Shown here piece by piece: positions 22,801 to 33,620 of a DNA stretch of 41,923 bases. Position 1 is the stretch's first letter. Each line of letters starts with the position of its first letter. The notes below the pieces were generated by a model. The model ran no database searches, had not been told where the DNA came from, and saw only the letters and a program-made list of their open reading frames with translations. The stretch comes from Pinguiococcus pyrenoidosus. Its lineage: Eukaryota; Sar; Pinguiophyceae; Pinguiochrysidales; Pinguiochrysidaceae. Location of the stretch: positions 1 through 41,923 of the forward strand of contig JAAMXY010000681.1 in the NCBI GenBank assembly GCA_019677205.1. The letters are read 5' to 3'. A program made the position numbers and the translations under genes.

Positions 22801-25800
22801 TTGAGGATGCCGATTGTTTGCGGGATCCTGAAGTCGTGCTTTTCGGGATGCTCACCGTGGACAACGGACGGCTCGTTGCTCTGCACAACTCGACTGAAGC
22901 CAGGGTTTCGAGCGAGTCCGGCGTCTTGAGCGTGCGCGGAACCTGCAAGGGCGTCAACGAGGTTCTAGCTCACCTCGTCTACGAGCCGCTCTCCGCGCAA
23001 GTTGCGCCGGACATCCTCACCGTCGAGGTTTCCGACGGGGAAGCTTCCGCGACTTCGTCTATGCCGTTAACTATTGCGTCGAGTTTCCGACCGAGCGTGG
23101 CGTTCGAGAGTCAAAGAATCACGGCCACCGAAGATGAGTGGACTCCGCTTGGAAACGTCGACATTGGTGCAACGCGTGGATCAAGGCATCTCGACGCTGC
23201 CGTCGACGCCAGCGTCTACGTAGCTTACGGAGGACAGCTGGAGGTCCAGAAGATAGCCGTCTCAGGCAGTGTCAGTCACACGGTGCACCACGTGCGTACT
23301 TTGGCATCTTCTGGTCGCATCTCCGGCACTTTCGTGTTGTCCTTGGATCTGAGTGCCTATGGCCTGTCCATGATGTCTACGAGCCCGATCCAGTGGGACG
23401 CGATTCCCACCCCTGACGAGACTCGCGATGGCGCTAGCTTGGGCAGCGACAGCGGCGAGTCGGTGCACGAGAAGCTGGAGGAGGGTTTCATCGACCTGGA
23501 GGAGCTGGGTGTTGCAATCGTCGAAGTCACCCGCACGTCTCTTCCCGATGAAGTTGGGGGCTTCACCTGGCGAATCACATTCTCCAACGCACCCTACGAC
23601 TTCCCGTCGACAGCAGCTGCGTCGCTGCTTACGGGAGCTGCGGACGCCGACGTTGTGGCCTTCATCGCGCAGCCGGGCAATCTGGTGTCGGGTACCTTCG
23701 CTTTGTCGCTGGGCACGACACGGACGCCGCCCCTCCCATCCGACGCGACCGCCCAGCAAATGCAATCTGCTTTGGAGGGTCTCGATGCCATCGAGGTGGT
23801 CGGGGTATCACGAAGCGCGGAAGACGCGGTCAGAGGCAGTGTGTACCTGTGCACTTTCTTCGCGAATCGGGCTTACACCCACGACGCCTACAGCCTGCAA
23901 GCGCGCCACTTTGACGACACCGCCTCCGCTCCCGACACCGTTCGAGGGATGGCGTCCGTACCGCTCCTGGCACCGGAAGACGCTGGTCTCACAGGAGTCG
24001 GGGCGCGCGTGGCGACGGAAGTGGTCGAAACGAGCCAAGGGTATGTCTCCACTTATGCATTGGAAGTGAGCGCCGTGTACATTGCTCCGAGCTTCCGCGT
24101 CCGACTCCGCGCTACCTCGACGCTGTCGGCCGTCTCGGGATTCTTCCGGCTCGCGGTCGACACCTCCGCCGTTGACGCAGACAGGCTGGGAGGAATGAAC
24201 GGCAGACGACACCTGAGCTCGCCGATCTACGACGGGACGGTCGCGCGCAGCGCCGACGAAGCACCCCTCTCGGACCAGAGCTTTGAGCTTGGCACCAGGG
24301 ACACGGAAAGTTTCGAGAGTATCTCTCTTGAGCTCTTCAACGGCTTGGTGCGGCAGAAGAGCGACTTTGCTCTCTCTGTGACGAGGACGGAGGACACGAC
24401 GAACGAGGAGGTGCTCTGGGAGTTCTCGGTCGAGAACTGCCCGTTCTGGCTACCGCCCCTCCTCGCCATCGATCAGACGTCCCTTGCGGGCGCCACGGCG
24501 GCGATTGAGGTGACGCAGCGCACAAACCAGGTTGCCGGTGGCTTCCGGATCAAGTTCCCAGACCCCCTGGATCCAGAGAATGCAACCGTGTCCACCAAGA
24601 GCATGCCATTCGACGTAGCGCCGGCGACGCTGGAAGCGGAGATGATGTCGCTGGACATTTTCAACGATTCCGTTGTATTCATCGACGGCAGATCGGAAGC
24701 ACAGAGCAGGAATCGCCACACCTTGGTGGTAGTGGCGGGCGGTGGCGCGGATCTTGTCAATGGACGGCGATTCTTCCTGGGCTTCCTCGCCGAGCCAAAG
24801 GCGAACGTCTTGCGAGGCATGTATGCAGACGGGAGCGACCTCTCCGGCGTCGGAGCCTTTGCAAATCTTCGCGGTCTTCGAGCTTCACCAAGAGACGGAA
24901 CAGGGGAAGCGGCTTTGCTCGGACTGGGGGGCTGCGGAGGCATTGAAGTTCACAGCGAGATGATCAGCATGCGGGAGGTGACCCCAGCACGAGGCACCGA
25001 CCCCTGGCATTCATTCCTACGGGCGTTCGACACAAAAGAAGCGCTTCGCCTTCGAGGCTTCGCGAGTGCCGTATCAGACTGCCTGTCTCGTCTGTACCTT
25101 CTGCCGCCGCAGCACCACCACGGAGATCTTTTGGTGTACGTAGACGTCAAGGACTTGACGGCAGAAGCAGGTCGCGGAACCTCCTTGAACGGAGCTCTGG
25201 CCTCCAGCGACGTCCAGCGCGTCACCGTCAAGCCAGCACAGGACGCACCGATCTTACGCTATTGCGACCTGGAGGTGGCGAGGGTCAGCGGAGGCGCTCA
25301 GGACGGAGATTCAGGATCTTCGGGTGCCGTGCACGTGAGTACCCAAGAGGACGTGGGAATCGCGCTGGGCCTGCGATCAAACTGCCCCGTGGCGAGCGTG
25401 AGAGGGCTCCATCTGGACTCTCCGGATGCACACGCTCAAGTTTTCAACGTCAGCGTTCGCGCCCTTCACGGCGGTCTCTCAGTTCCACCACTGTCGCTCC
25501 AAGGTGGAAGCCTTCGCTTCGGCGGCAGTCTGTACGCCACGAACAAGGACTTCTTGAGCTATCTCCAATACATTCCAGCGCTCCACTTCCACGGGCTTGA
25601 CTCCATCGTGGTAGCCGTCGAGCCCGGAGCCGCCTTCGTGCTCGCGGTGGATGTTTTACCTGTACAAGACCCGGCTATCATCCGAGCGCCCAGCGAAGCA
25701 GTGCTGAACGAAGATGAACAGCATTTGCTATCGGGAGTCACAGTGGAGGACCCAGACGGCCCCGTGAACGCCCATGACTACTTGAGGCTGACGGCAACAG

Positions 25801-28800
25801 TTCAGGTGGGAACGCTGTTAATTGCTCACGCCAACCTACGCGGATCCTTGTCGCTCGTAGCAGCTCAGGAGCCGACTGGGGCTTCCGCCACGCAACAAGG
25901 CAAATCCCTACAGCTCGTGGGATGCTTGGAAGACATCAACGTGGCGCTGGAGACCCTTGCTTACTCGCCGCCCGAGGACTACAATGGTTTTGACATAGCC
26001 ACCCTCCATCTTCGAGACGGTGCCTTCGAAGACGAGGCCACGGTGGTCTTACGCGTCCTGCCAGTGAGAGACGTGCCGGAGATCATGGCGGAGATGCCGC
26101 AGCCCATGATTGCGTTCGAGGACGTGATGGGCGTCATCGGTGCGGATCCCACTGGCGAGATGGACGAGTCTTTGGATATGACAGGCAGCCTGCTCTCGAT
26201 CACGCCAATCTGGCTGCGAGACAGAGACGTCAACGGCAGCCGGAACTTGAGTGAGGAAAGCTTCCGAACCGTGGTGCCCGTGCAGATTCCTTTCTCCGAC
26301 ACCGCTGCGTTCATGCGAGACTATCCCGATCTCGGTCCGAGAGCCTTCACCCCAGATGACACGCTTCAGGTGGACGTCTTGGTGAATCGCGGCAGGGTCA
26401 TGCTGGCGGACTCTTCTCCGGAGGGTGTGGATGTTTTGAGAGAGACGCCCGCCGCCAACTGTAGCGTGCCCTCGAGGCTGACCCTCAACGGAACGGCGGA
26501 CGCTCTGAACTTGGCGCTGAGCAACGTGCGGTACAGGGCCTGCCCCAACTTTAACAGCGCCGGGAACGCTATGCCATGGACGGCGCCGGCGAAGGTGCCG
26601 GAGCTCGATGGGATCACTATCACTGTGCGAGACGACACGGGACTCTCAACGACGCAGACCCTCGCAGTCCACGTGGTGCCGTTGAACGATGCTCCGCACA
26701 TCGCAGTGGAGGGCGCGATCCTGAGCAACAGCGTCGACGGCAGCGGCCTACACCATCGCATCGACTCGGTGCCAACTCTCGTCGTGAAAGAGGACGAACC
26801 GGCCTACGTCCCCGAGGTTTCCATTCACGATGTGGACGTCCTCGAGACCAAGCCGTTCCTGGAGGACAGCGCCTTCTACGCGAATCTGTCGTTCCTCGAG
26901 AAGGATGACTCCTTTAGCTCACTGATGCTGACGTTGCGGGTGGAGAGCGGCAGCATATGCTTGGCCAGAGGCGCGCCGGTCTTGCGTTTCATCTCTCGTT
27001 CATGCGGCGATGGCTGCAGCTGCGGCCGCACCGCATTGCAATTCACGGTCGCTGGCGCGCACATCCAGCACGTGCTCCGCGACATGTACTACGTGCCACG
27101 TCTCCACTTCTTCGGCAACGATTCTCTCACGATCCGCGTGTCGGATCAAGGGAACAGCGGGATCTCGGTTTCGTGCGTCGACCCGTACTTCTACACGCTG
27201 GAGGCGAATGAGAATCTCACAAGCTTCTTGTCTGCCGAGAACATTCTCGCAGGCTCGGTGTTTGTGGACGGCAGCGACGCGTATGACGAGGGCTATGCAG
27301 AGGATTGCTCCGGGGTGGAGTTGGTAGACGCGCTCGTCCTCCGCATGGAGGTAGTCCCGGAGCCGGACTTGCCGGAGATCGTGCTTCGCGAGGCCTTCTA
27401 CGCGATGGAAGAGGACTCCACCATCGAGATCACCGGGCTGCACGTGCTGGACTCGGATGACGAGCTCTTTGTCGGGATCAGCGGCGAGCCGGACCTCCAG
27501 CAGTTCCCACCAGCAAGCATTGATATCCCGTTCACAGAGACCGCTGCGCGATTCGAGAACGTGACGGATGGCAGTCTTCTTCATCCCACCTTATCTCAAC
27601 TGGACCCGAGCATCACTTCTGACGAGACTCGCTTCATCAGGGTGCTCATCCTTAGTCCACGCGGAGTTGTGACCCCTGTAAGAACGACAAGCATTGAGAT
27701 GCGAAGGGGAGTTCTAGAGGCAAGTCTGGAGCATGCCGGAGGCAACTACTTGGAGCTGCGAGGCCACTATCTGTACGTGAGCGAAGTCACGTCGAGGCTG
27801 CTGTACACTTCGGAGACGGACTGGTGGAATGACGACGGCGCCATGGACAAGATGGAGATCTTCGTCACGAACGTCGACACTCACTTTACGAGTTCCCCAC
27901 TGGACGGGCATCACTTCCGTACCGCCACAATCGGCATCCACGTGCGCGGAGTCAACGACGATCCGATCATACGCTCTTCTGCCAACTTCACAACGCTCGC
28001 TGCGGAGCTTGCGCCGGTTGCGGTAGCGAACTTCTCCGAAGCCGAGTATCCCGGCAAGCTCGTCGTGGACGAAGACCAGGAACTGGCCATCAAAGGCATG
28101 TCAATCAGCGACGTGGACGTTCGTAGCCAGGAGCACGACCACGCAGACATGGAGCTGACGATCTCTGCCACGAACGGCATCATCCGCATCGTCGACTGGG
28201 CCGACTCCTACGCGTATCCAGACGTGACCAAGAAGGGTCATGCCGATCGTGTCCTACGGCTGAGAGGAGATCTGCGCAGCCTCAACGTCGCACTTTCGAC
28301 CCTGTCGTATCTGCCTGCTGCAGACTACTTCGGCCCCGAGCTCATCAGTATCCGGGCTGACGACCTTGGCGGCGGCACAGACGTCTTTGCGATGCCCGTC
28401 TGGGTGACGCCCGTCGACGACGCTCCGTCGATTGATCCACTGGAATCGGCCGTCGTCGCCGACGAAGATGCATCCATTGCGTTTCCTCCCATGGACATCA
28501 AGGATCCGGACGACGACATCTTGCTGCTCACCTTCACGGTGGAGCGAGGGGCACTGAACGCAGGAAGCGACATCCCCAACGCAAACTTCTCCGTCGGCGA
28601 TGGAAAAGGCGACAACAAGCTCGAGCTGCTCTTGCCGACCTCGGAGGTCCCCGTTTTCATGGCCTCGCTTCTGTATACCACCCCGAGGGACTTCGCCACA
28701 GCCGCCGGGGCGGTCGCGGACACGATTACGCTCGTCGTGCGCGACAGCGTGGACGAGCCCGCCTCCAGACTGACAACCACCGCCAGGGTGCAAGTCTTCG

Positions 28801-31800
28801 TCAGCGTCGGGCCGAATGATGCCCCTCAAGTGCATCGGAGCGGGAGAGCTTCGTCGGCCTTGAGCGCCAGGGAAGATGAAGAGATCTTCGTTGAAACCGT
28901 GCAAGTCTCCGACAGTGACGTCGGAGCGGTGCCATCTGGGTTCCTCACTCTCCGGCTTTCCTGCAGCAACGGGACTCTGCGCATCCCCGGCCACGCTCTA
29001 CTCGGGGCAACCATCGAGGTGACGGCTCCACACTGGGCACCAGAATCGCGGGGCGACTGGGGGTCAAGTCTGCGGATCGCTGGCCGTGTAGACCAGCTCA
29101 ACGGCGCGCTGGCTTCGCTTCGATACCGTGGAGCACCGAACTGGCACGGCGAGGACCTGATCGACGTCGTCGTGAGCGACAATGGCTACACCGGAGCTGG
29201 CGGCCCCCTGACCGGCCGGGCTTCCGTGGAAGTTGCAGTCAGTGGCGAGCGGGATCCGCCAGTCCTGCGGCACCGCACCAACGCCTTCGAGTGCCTGGAG
29301 GACGGCTTCTTGCATCTGGCGGATATTCACATGTTCGACGCGGACGACTTTGGGGACGAGATGGGCGTCATCGTGACCAGGAGTGTCCTGGAGGGCGCGT
29401 GGCTCAGAGGTGGACCGAATGCATACGACGCATACCCCAGCAACTTCGACAACATCGTCAACTACGACAACGCAGCCTATTTCAACGACTCTTCATACTT
29501 CGGCAACGACTTCACCGTCGACTACGGCGACGCCGAGATCGCGGGCATGCTAGAGCGCTTCAGCGTCGAGATCCGTGCAAAGCACGGCGCAGTCCGCCTC
29601 GGTCCTGTCATCGGAATCAGCTACGTAGACGGCACCGCTGCGCCGATCGGCGGACCTGACGGCGCCGTTCTCCCAGCTATCCCCCCGGAGGTCAATCTGA
29701 CGTCGCAGCAGCCTTTTCGGTCAGTCACCGTGTCCGGGAATCAGTTCCGCGTGAACGATATGCTGCGCCACCTTCTGTACTCGCCTCCGGCGAACTTCAA
29801 CACGGACCTGGCCCGCGAGGCCGACGTCGTAACGACGACCGTGACGGACGCAAGACATCCGTCGGATGCGGACCAGTTGGAGATCGTGGTGACGGTCTTG
29901 CCAACTGCAGACTCGCCGGTTCTGTCCACCGCGTCGGAGGAGCCGCACCCGTGGCTGCCTACGGCGGATGCGCTCAGCTACAGGCGTGTCCGAGTCCCGC
30001 CGGCGTCGGCTGTCGAGGACACGCCAGCACAGCTGGCGGCGGTGTCCCTTCGAGACGTCGNNNNNNNNNCCTCGAAACAAGTAGAGGGCCGCGCGCAAAC
30101 CTGACCATCCACTGCGACCTGCCAAGCTGCAACGCGCTGCTCTCCGGGATGACCTTCCAGCCGAACATCGACTACTTCGGCGCAGAGGCCGGCCTCTATA
30201 TCCACGTGCAGCGCCAAACGCGCTTCGATGACCTCTTCATTCCCATCCACGTTCATCCCGAGAACGACGGCCCACAGATCGCGACGCCCTCGACGGCCGT
30301 TCTCGTAACCTTGCTGGAGGGGCAGCGAACCGGACTGAGGGGCGCCTCCTTCCAGAGCGCGCTTCTATCGGGGAGCGCCAGGGACATGGCAGAGTCGATG
30401 CCGAGGTTGCGGCGCTCCGAGGTCGTGCGCCCAGCGCAAGACTCTGGAGAGTGGGGCGATGGCGCGGACTACCGCGACGTCGAAGTCCGCGCCGAGGCTC
30501 GTCTTCCCCGTGATTTCCTCGTCTTCAATGACCTCCTGTACTTCACCGCCGAGGACGACGCACACGGACGCGAGCTGTGGCGCACCGATGGCTCCCGCAG
30601 CGGCACCGTCCTGGTGAAGGACATCTTGCCAGGCCCGGCCAGCTCGGCTCCGTCCGAGCTGGTCGTTCACGCGGGAAGAGTATACTTCCAGGCTGACGGC
30701 ATCGACGTCTCGTGGATGCTACCTTCGCACCGCAGCGACCAGTGCGGCGGCCTGCGGCGCAGCGGGCTGAGTCCTCATGTCTACTACGCCGTCGCCGCGA
30801 GCAACACTTGGGATCGGCGGAGATCGTACGACTGCCCGAAAGGGTCTCACTGGGCGGCGCAGCGGGAAGTCGAGCACGTCTTCATGCTCCGCTCCGACGC
30901 CAGCGTGGCGCAGGGCTCCCTGTACTTTGACCGCTGCGGCTGGAGCGGCTACGACTTCGATGGCATCCGCAGGGTGAAGTTCCGCTTCCGCGACTCCGTG
31001 GAGACCGGCGCCTACAAGCACGCCGGGCGGCCCGAAGCTTCGCTTCCGCTGTACGACGCCGATTCCACGGCGGATTTCGCAGGCGTCATCTGTGTGTCCG
31101 ACGGCGTGTATCGGCCCCACAGCGTCTACGGCGCCGAGCTCTGGAGCTCCGACGGCACCGCCGCCGGCACCATGCGCGTCGCGGACGTGACCAAGGAGCA
31201 GGGGCTGTCGTCCAGGCCGTCCAGCCTGGCATCTTTTCGGGGCGCCCTGTACTTTGCTGCTACCGACCCAGTGGTGGGCGAAGAGATGTTCGTCCACCGC
31301 GGTGCGTCCGGCGCGGAACTCGTGGCGGACCTTCGCTGGGGATCGGCTTCCTCCTCGCCGGCGTCCTTGACCCCAGCGCTGAACCACCTCTTCTTCACTG
31401 CCTCCTTGCCTGCCTTCGGCCGGGAGCTCTGGTGCCTCGACGAGAACGACGAGGTGGAACTCGTCGCAGACTTGAGCGTCGCGCCGGGTGTCGGCTCGGA
31501 GCCGGGGGATCTCGTGGCGAGCCCCGCGGGAACACAGGTCTTCTTCAGCGCCGACGACGGCGTGCACGGCCGGGAGCTTTGGCTCTCGGACGGCACCGAG
31601 GCGGGCACTCGCCTCGTCGCGGACGTCCATCCGGGCCCGGGTGCTTCCCGTCCGGCGCATCTCACGTTCTTCAACGGCAAGCTCTTCTTCCAGGCCGACG
31701 ACGGCGTCCACGGCGCGGAATTGTGGTGCTACGACGACACCAGCGGCGTGGCGCGAATGCTGAAGAGCCTTCGCGCTGGCAGCCTGGGATCCTCGCCAGC

Positions 31801-33058
31801 GTACTTTCAGGTCTTCACCCCGAGGGCCGCAGGCTTTGCGACGCCCAGAGCGCCGCTCCTGGTGTTCCTCGCGTCCGACGGCCGCATGGACGCGGTGAAC
31901 CCACGCCTGGGCGTCGAGAGTCCCTCGCGGGGCTTCCGCGGCTACCAGCTATGGTTGTCCGACGGCAGCGAGCCGGGCACGCGGCGCGCCTTCCAGGACA
32001 CCGACGCAGACGTGGCCGCGACGCTTGACGAGGACGCCGTGTCGCTGGCCGTCTACGACCACTCCCTGTACTACGCCGGCGTCGAGCCGGACGCCCAAGT
32101 CCTTTGGGAGCCGGCCGTTTCCGCAGACCAGAACGTGGAAGTCAGCCGCGGATTCAACCAGGCCGTGGCGATCTATGACGCCGACGCATACGCCGCAACG
32201 GAGGCGGCGTCGTACACTTTGGAGGTCTCGTGCGCCAGATGCTTGCTGTTCGTCCGGCCGCACGAGTCTCTTGAGGAAGCCGCTGTGAGCGGCGACGTCG
32301 GTGTTGCCAACCGCTCTTTGACTTTCACAGGTTCGCTGGAGGCCATCAACACGGCGATGCGCACCTTGGAGCTGGAGGCTCCCGCCGGATCTCAGGGCCA
32401 CGACGCGGTTCACTTCCGGGTGGTCGACAGCGCGCTGCCATGCCTGACCATGCCCAGTCTCCAGCTGGACACCTTGCACAGCCACGACGGCGAGGTGGAC
32501 TTGGAGACCCGCCTGCGGCATCTGCAGAGGACGGCGAAGATCAGAGGCGACGTCGAGATGTGCACCGGCGGCGCCGTCGCTCTCCCCGCGGAAGCGAGCG
32601 TTGGCGTCTTCGTTGCTCAGCTGAATCATCCGCCAACGATCCACTTAGGCGCTCAGATCGTCAACTGCACCATCGACGAGGTGACGCCGCTGTCGTCCTG
32701 GGTGTCCGTGGCGGACCCGGACTCGCAGGAGACGCGGAGCGTCAGCCCCAACAGCGAGGCCTTCGACGCTCTGCTAACCATGACGCTGCGGCCAAAGAGC
32801 GGCAGGATCAAGGGCCCGCCCAGCAGTCGCGTGGCGATGCTCCAGGGCACGCGGCAGTGGGATCGCGAGATCGTCGTCGCTGGCCCCGTCCCCGCGCTGA
32901 ACTGGTGGCTGCACCATCTGCAGTACTGGTGCCAAGCGCTCGACGGATGTGACGCCGCCCAAGACGACGAGATCTTCCTCCATCTGGACGACAACGGCTA
33001 CACCGGCCGAGGAGGAGCGCAGCAGAGCTCCACGACGCTGAGAGTGGATCTCAGCTGA
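7846..33058 (+). CDS. Giant secreted cadherin/CSPG-like repeat protein with ELWxxDGT C-terminal domain
   Basis: Exons are 7846-8025, 8091-8195, 8256-8795, 8878-21600 and 21693-33058, with introns of 65, 60, 82 and 92 nt, all phase 0. Two further likely in-frame introns and a 9-N gap lie inside. The product is about 8,300 aa. It opens with a signal peptide (MTLLALLGLWCLLAKAAG) and has no later membrane segment, so secretion is expected. The bulk is 38-40 beta-sandwich repeats of about 100-200 aa. Each starts near N-D-P-P or N-D-A-P, has an E-D-x-x-x-x-L turn and a D-P-D or D-V-D calcium-type motif, and ends L-N-x-A-L-x-x-L-x-Y-x-P-x-x-x-F-x-G. This resembles Cadherin_5, tandem-95 and CSPG repeats. 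Inserted modules are listed separately. Its likely place is the extracellular matrix or cell covering. No named orthologue can be given, and transcript data are needed to exclude further small introns. Confidence 0.8.
8256..14300 (+). repeat. First block of cadherin/CSPG-like protein repeats
   Basis: This encodes about a dozen tandem beta-sandwich units. Boundaries are visible at translated strings such as RNDPPRLQL, DDPPSLSLPP, NDPPRIVLPD, DAPPKLRIQ, DDPPQILLP, NDAPSISLS and DAPTIVVD. Units differ strongly at nucleotide level, so this is an old protein-level repeat, not a recent DNA tandem array. Confidence 0.75.
14308..16600 (+). repeat. Inserted block of 'GxF-L ... A-L-x-x-L' modules (first)
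   Basis: This part of the giant protein departs from the cadherin-like pattern. It contains modules reading roughly G-x-F-x-L-x-[YV] then a T/S-x-x-[IL]-P-x-x-[AT] turn, a short helix with A-[LI]-x-x-L and a V-x-V strand. Examples are TAGSFRLVIPT with DMQQAINGLG, FVLDFGDG with QLKAAIEAQ, and VSGHFRLVYDD with AIEDALEAL. Similar units recur at 17960-18200 (YGSFALTYDG). I have no family name for them. Confidence 0.5.
16833..16955 (+). other. Fibronectin type II-like (kringle-like) module in the giant protein
   Basis: The translation runs C-D-F-P-F, then a glycine turn, Y-S-C, A-G-S-T-P-F-C, and A-T-W-G-R-C. The four-cysteine order and the FPF after the first Cys match fibronectin type II (FN2) domains. 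The canonical W-C is F-C here and one loop is a residue longer. FN2 domains bind collagen-like or glycan ligands in animals. The ligand here is unknown. It lies at roughly residues 2928-2968. Confidence 0.5.
19571..19636 (+). other. Probable in-frame 66-nt intron inside the giant gene
   Basis: GTAAGA at 19571 and AAAG at 19633-19636 bound 66 nt with a plausible branch sequence (CTACTGATG at 19612-19620). Removing it joins VNDPPTLVKQ to GPETPIQVPK and deletes an unusual Cys/Leu-rich stretch unlike the surrounding repeat. Because 66 is divisible by three and holds no stop, the reading frame is open either way. Confidence 0.6.
21924..21986 (+). other. Possible in-frame 63-nt intron inside the giant gene
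   Basis: GTACGA follows a GAG codon at 21921-21923 and the stretch ends GAGCAG at 21981-21986. Removal joins ILSVE to VLVARIVS and restores a beta-strand pattern, deleting a Cys-Pro-Arg-rich insertion. The length is a multiple of three with no stop, so frame gives no proof. Confidence 0.45.
23260..24800 (+). repeat. Second block of 'GxF-L ... A-L-x-x-L' modules
   Basis: The same non-cadherin module as at 14308-16600 recurs: ISGTFVLSLDLS, VSGTFALSLGTT with TAQQMQSALEGLDAI, VSGFFRLAVDTS, and VAGGFRIKFPDP with TLEAEMMSLDIF. It again sits inside the cadherin-like array, flanked by ordinary repeats on both sides. Confidence 0.5.
29418..29545 (+). other. Asn/Tyr/Asp/Phe-rich low-complexity insert in the giant protein
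   Basis: Within one cadherin-like unit the translation becomes rich in N, Y, D and F (for example NFDNIVNYDNAAYFNDSSYF). It lacks the hydrophobic alternation of the flanking strands. The unit resumes at MLERFSVEIRAKHGAV, so this is an enlarged loop between two strands. Confidence 0.6.
30061..30069. other. Assembly gap (9 N) inside the giant gene
   Basis: Nine Ns interrupt a cadherin-like repeat just after its conserved E-D and R-D-V-D motifs. Coding resumes in a different frame (LETSRGPRANLTIH) part-way through the same repeat type. Compared with neighbouring units, the strand region between the D-V-D motif and the N-L-T-I strand is missing, so the true gap is probably far longer than 9 nt and not a multiple-of-three match to the Ns. 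Confidence 0.85.
30520..32010 (+). repeat. ELWxxDGT repeat region, about seven copies
   Basis: Translated copies include ELWRTDGSRSGTVLVKDI, ELWSSDGTAAGTMRVADV, ELWCLDENDEVELVADL, ELWLSDGTEAGTRLVADV, ELWCYDDTSGVARML and QLWLSDGSEPGTRR, plus a degenerate MFVHRGASGAELVADL. Between them run L-F-F-x-A-x-D-G-V-H-G-type strands. ELWxxDGT repeats are known from large bacterial and protist surface proteins. A beta-propeller with these as blades is inference. Confidence 0.8.
30713..31115 (+). other. Cys/Trp-rich insertion between ELWxxDGT repeats 1 and 2
   Basis: About 130 residues separate the first two ELWxxDGT copies. Landmarks are HRSDQCGGLRRSG, VYYAVAASNTWD, DCPKGSHWAA, LYFDRCGWSGYDFDG, VKFRFRDS and DFAGVICVSDG. 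Four or five cysteines and conserved-looking C-P-x-G-x-H-W and C-G-W-S-G-Y motifs suggest a folded disulphide domain. I do not recognise its family name. Confidence 0.55.
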
Positions 33059-33620
33059 GTGGAGAGGGCGCGCGCACGCGCGCGCGTGGGGTACTTTCAG
33101 AACTTTCAAGATCCAGTTCAAATTTTGAGGGTTGAAGTGTTGGATCATAAGGAATACGGATGACGATTAACATTTTAATTTGTCTCTCAAACGTAAGAAT
33201 CCTTTGGCGGACGCGACACCGGCAGCATCGCGACACCTGACTTGCCGATTTTCTGAGAAGCAGCTGGAGCCAACGGGAACCTGGAAGGCAAAATTGTTTG
33301 ACCAATCAGGAAGCGGTGCTGACCAATCGCAGCCTGGATGCATGTAGGAGTGTTCACCAACGGGATTCTCTTCGCCAATCGAGGCAGCATATCAAACTTT
33401 TTCACCAGCGCATCCTTATCAAAAATATAATATAAAATCTTAAAGGCACGTCGAATTATTTCAAAAGCCTGAAGAACACTGCTCCAGGTATTCCACCGTC
33501 CTCCCTACCGGGCCCGGTTTCCCGCCTTTTTTCGACGGGACGCGCTTCAAATTAGCTCCTACCGTGTCACTTGCGCGACGCCCCTTGGAGACAAGGGGCA
33601 GCGGAAGCTGCTGCGCCACG
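33059..33620. other. Intergenic spacer after the giant gene
   Basis: A 562-bp non-coding stretch between two plus-strand genes. It starts with an alternating CG tract, then becomes AT-rich, notably at 33110-33185 and 33415-33470. It should hold the 3' UTR of the giant gene and the promoter of the copper ATPase gene. No gene or named element was seen. Confidence 0.5.
33068..33088. repeat. 21-nt alternating purine-pyrimidine (CG-rich) tract
   Basis: A perfect alternation, mostly CG with one CA and one TG step, begins 10 bp after the giant gene's stop codon. Such tracts can form left-handed DNA. Confidence 0.8.
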
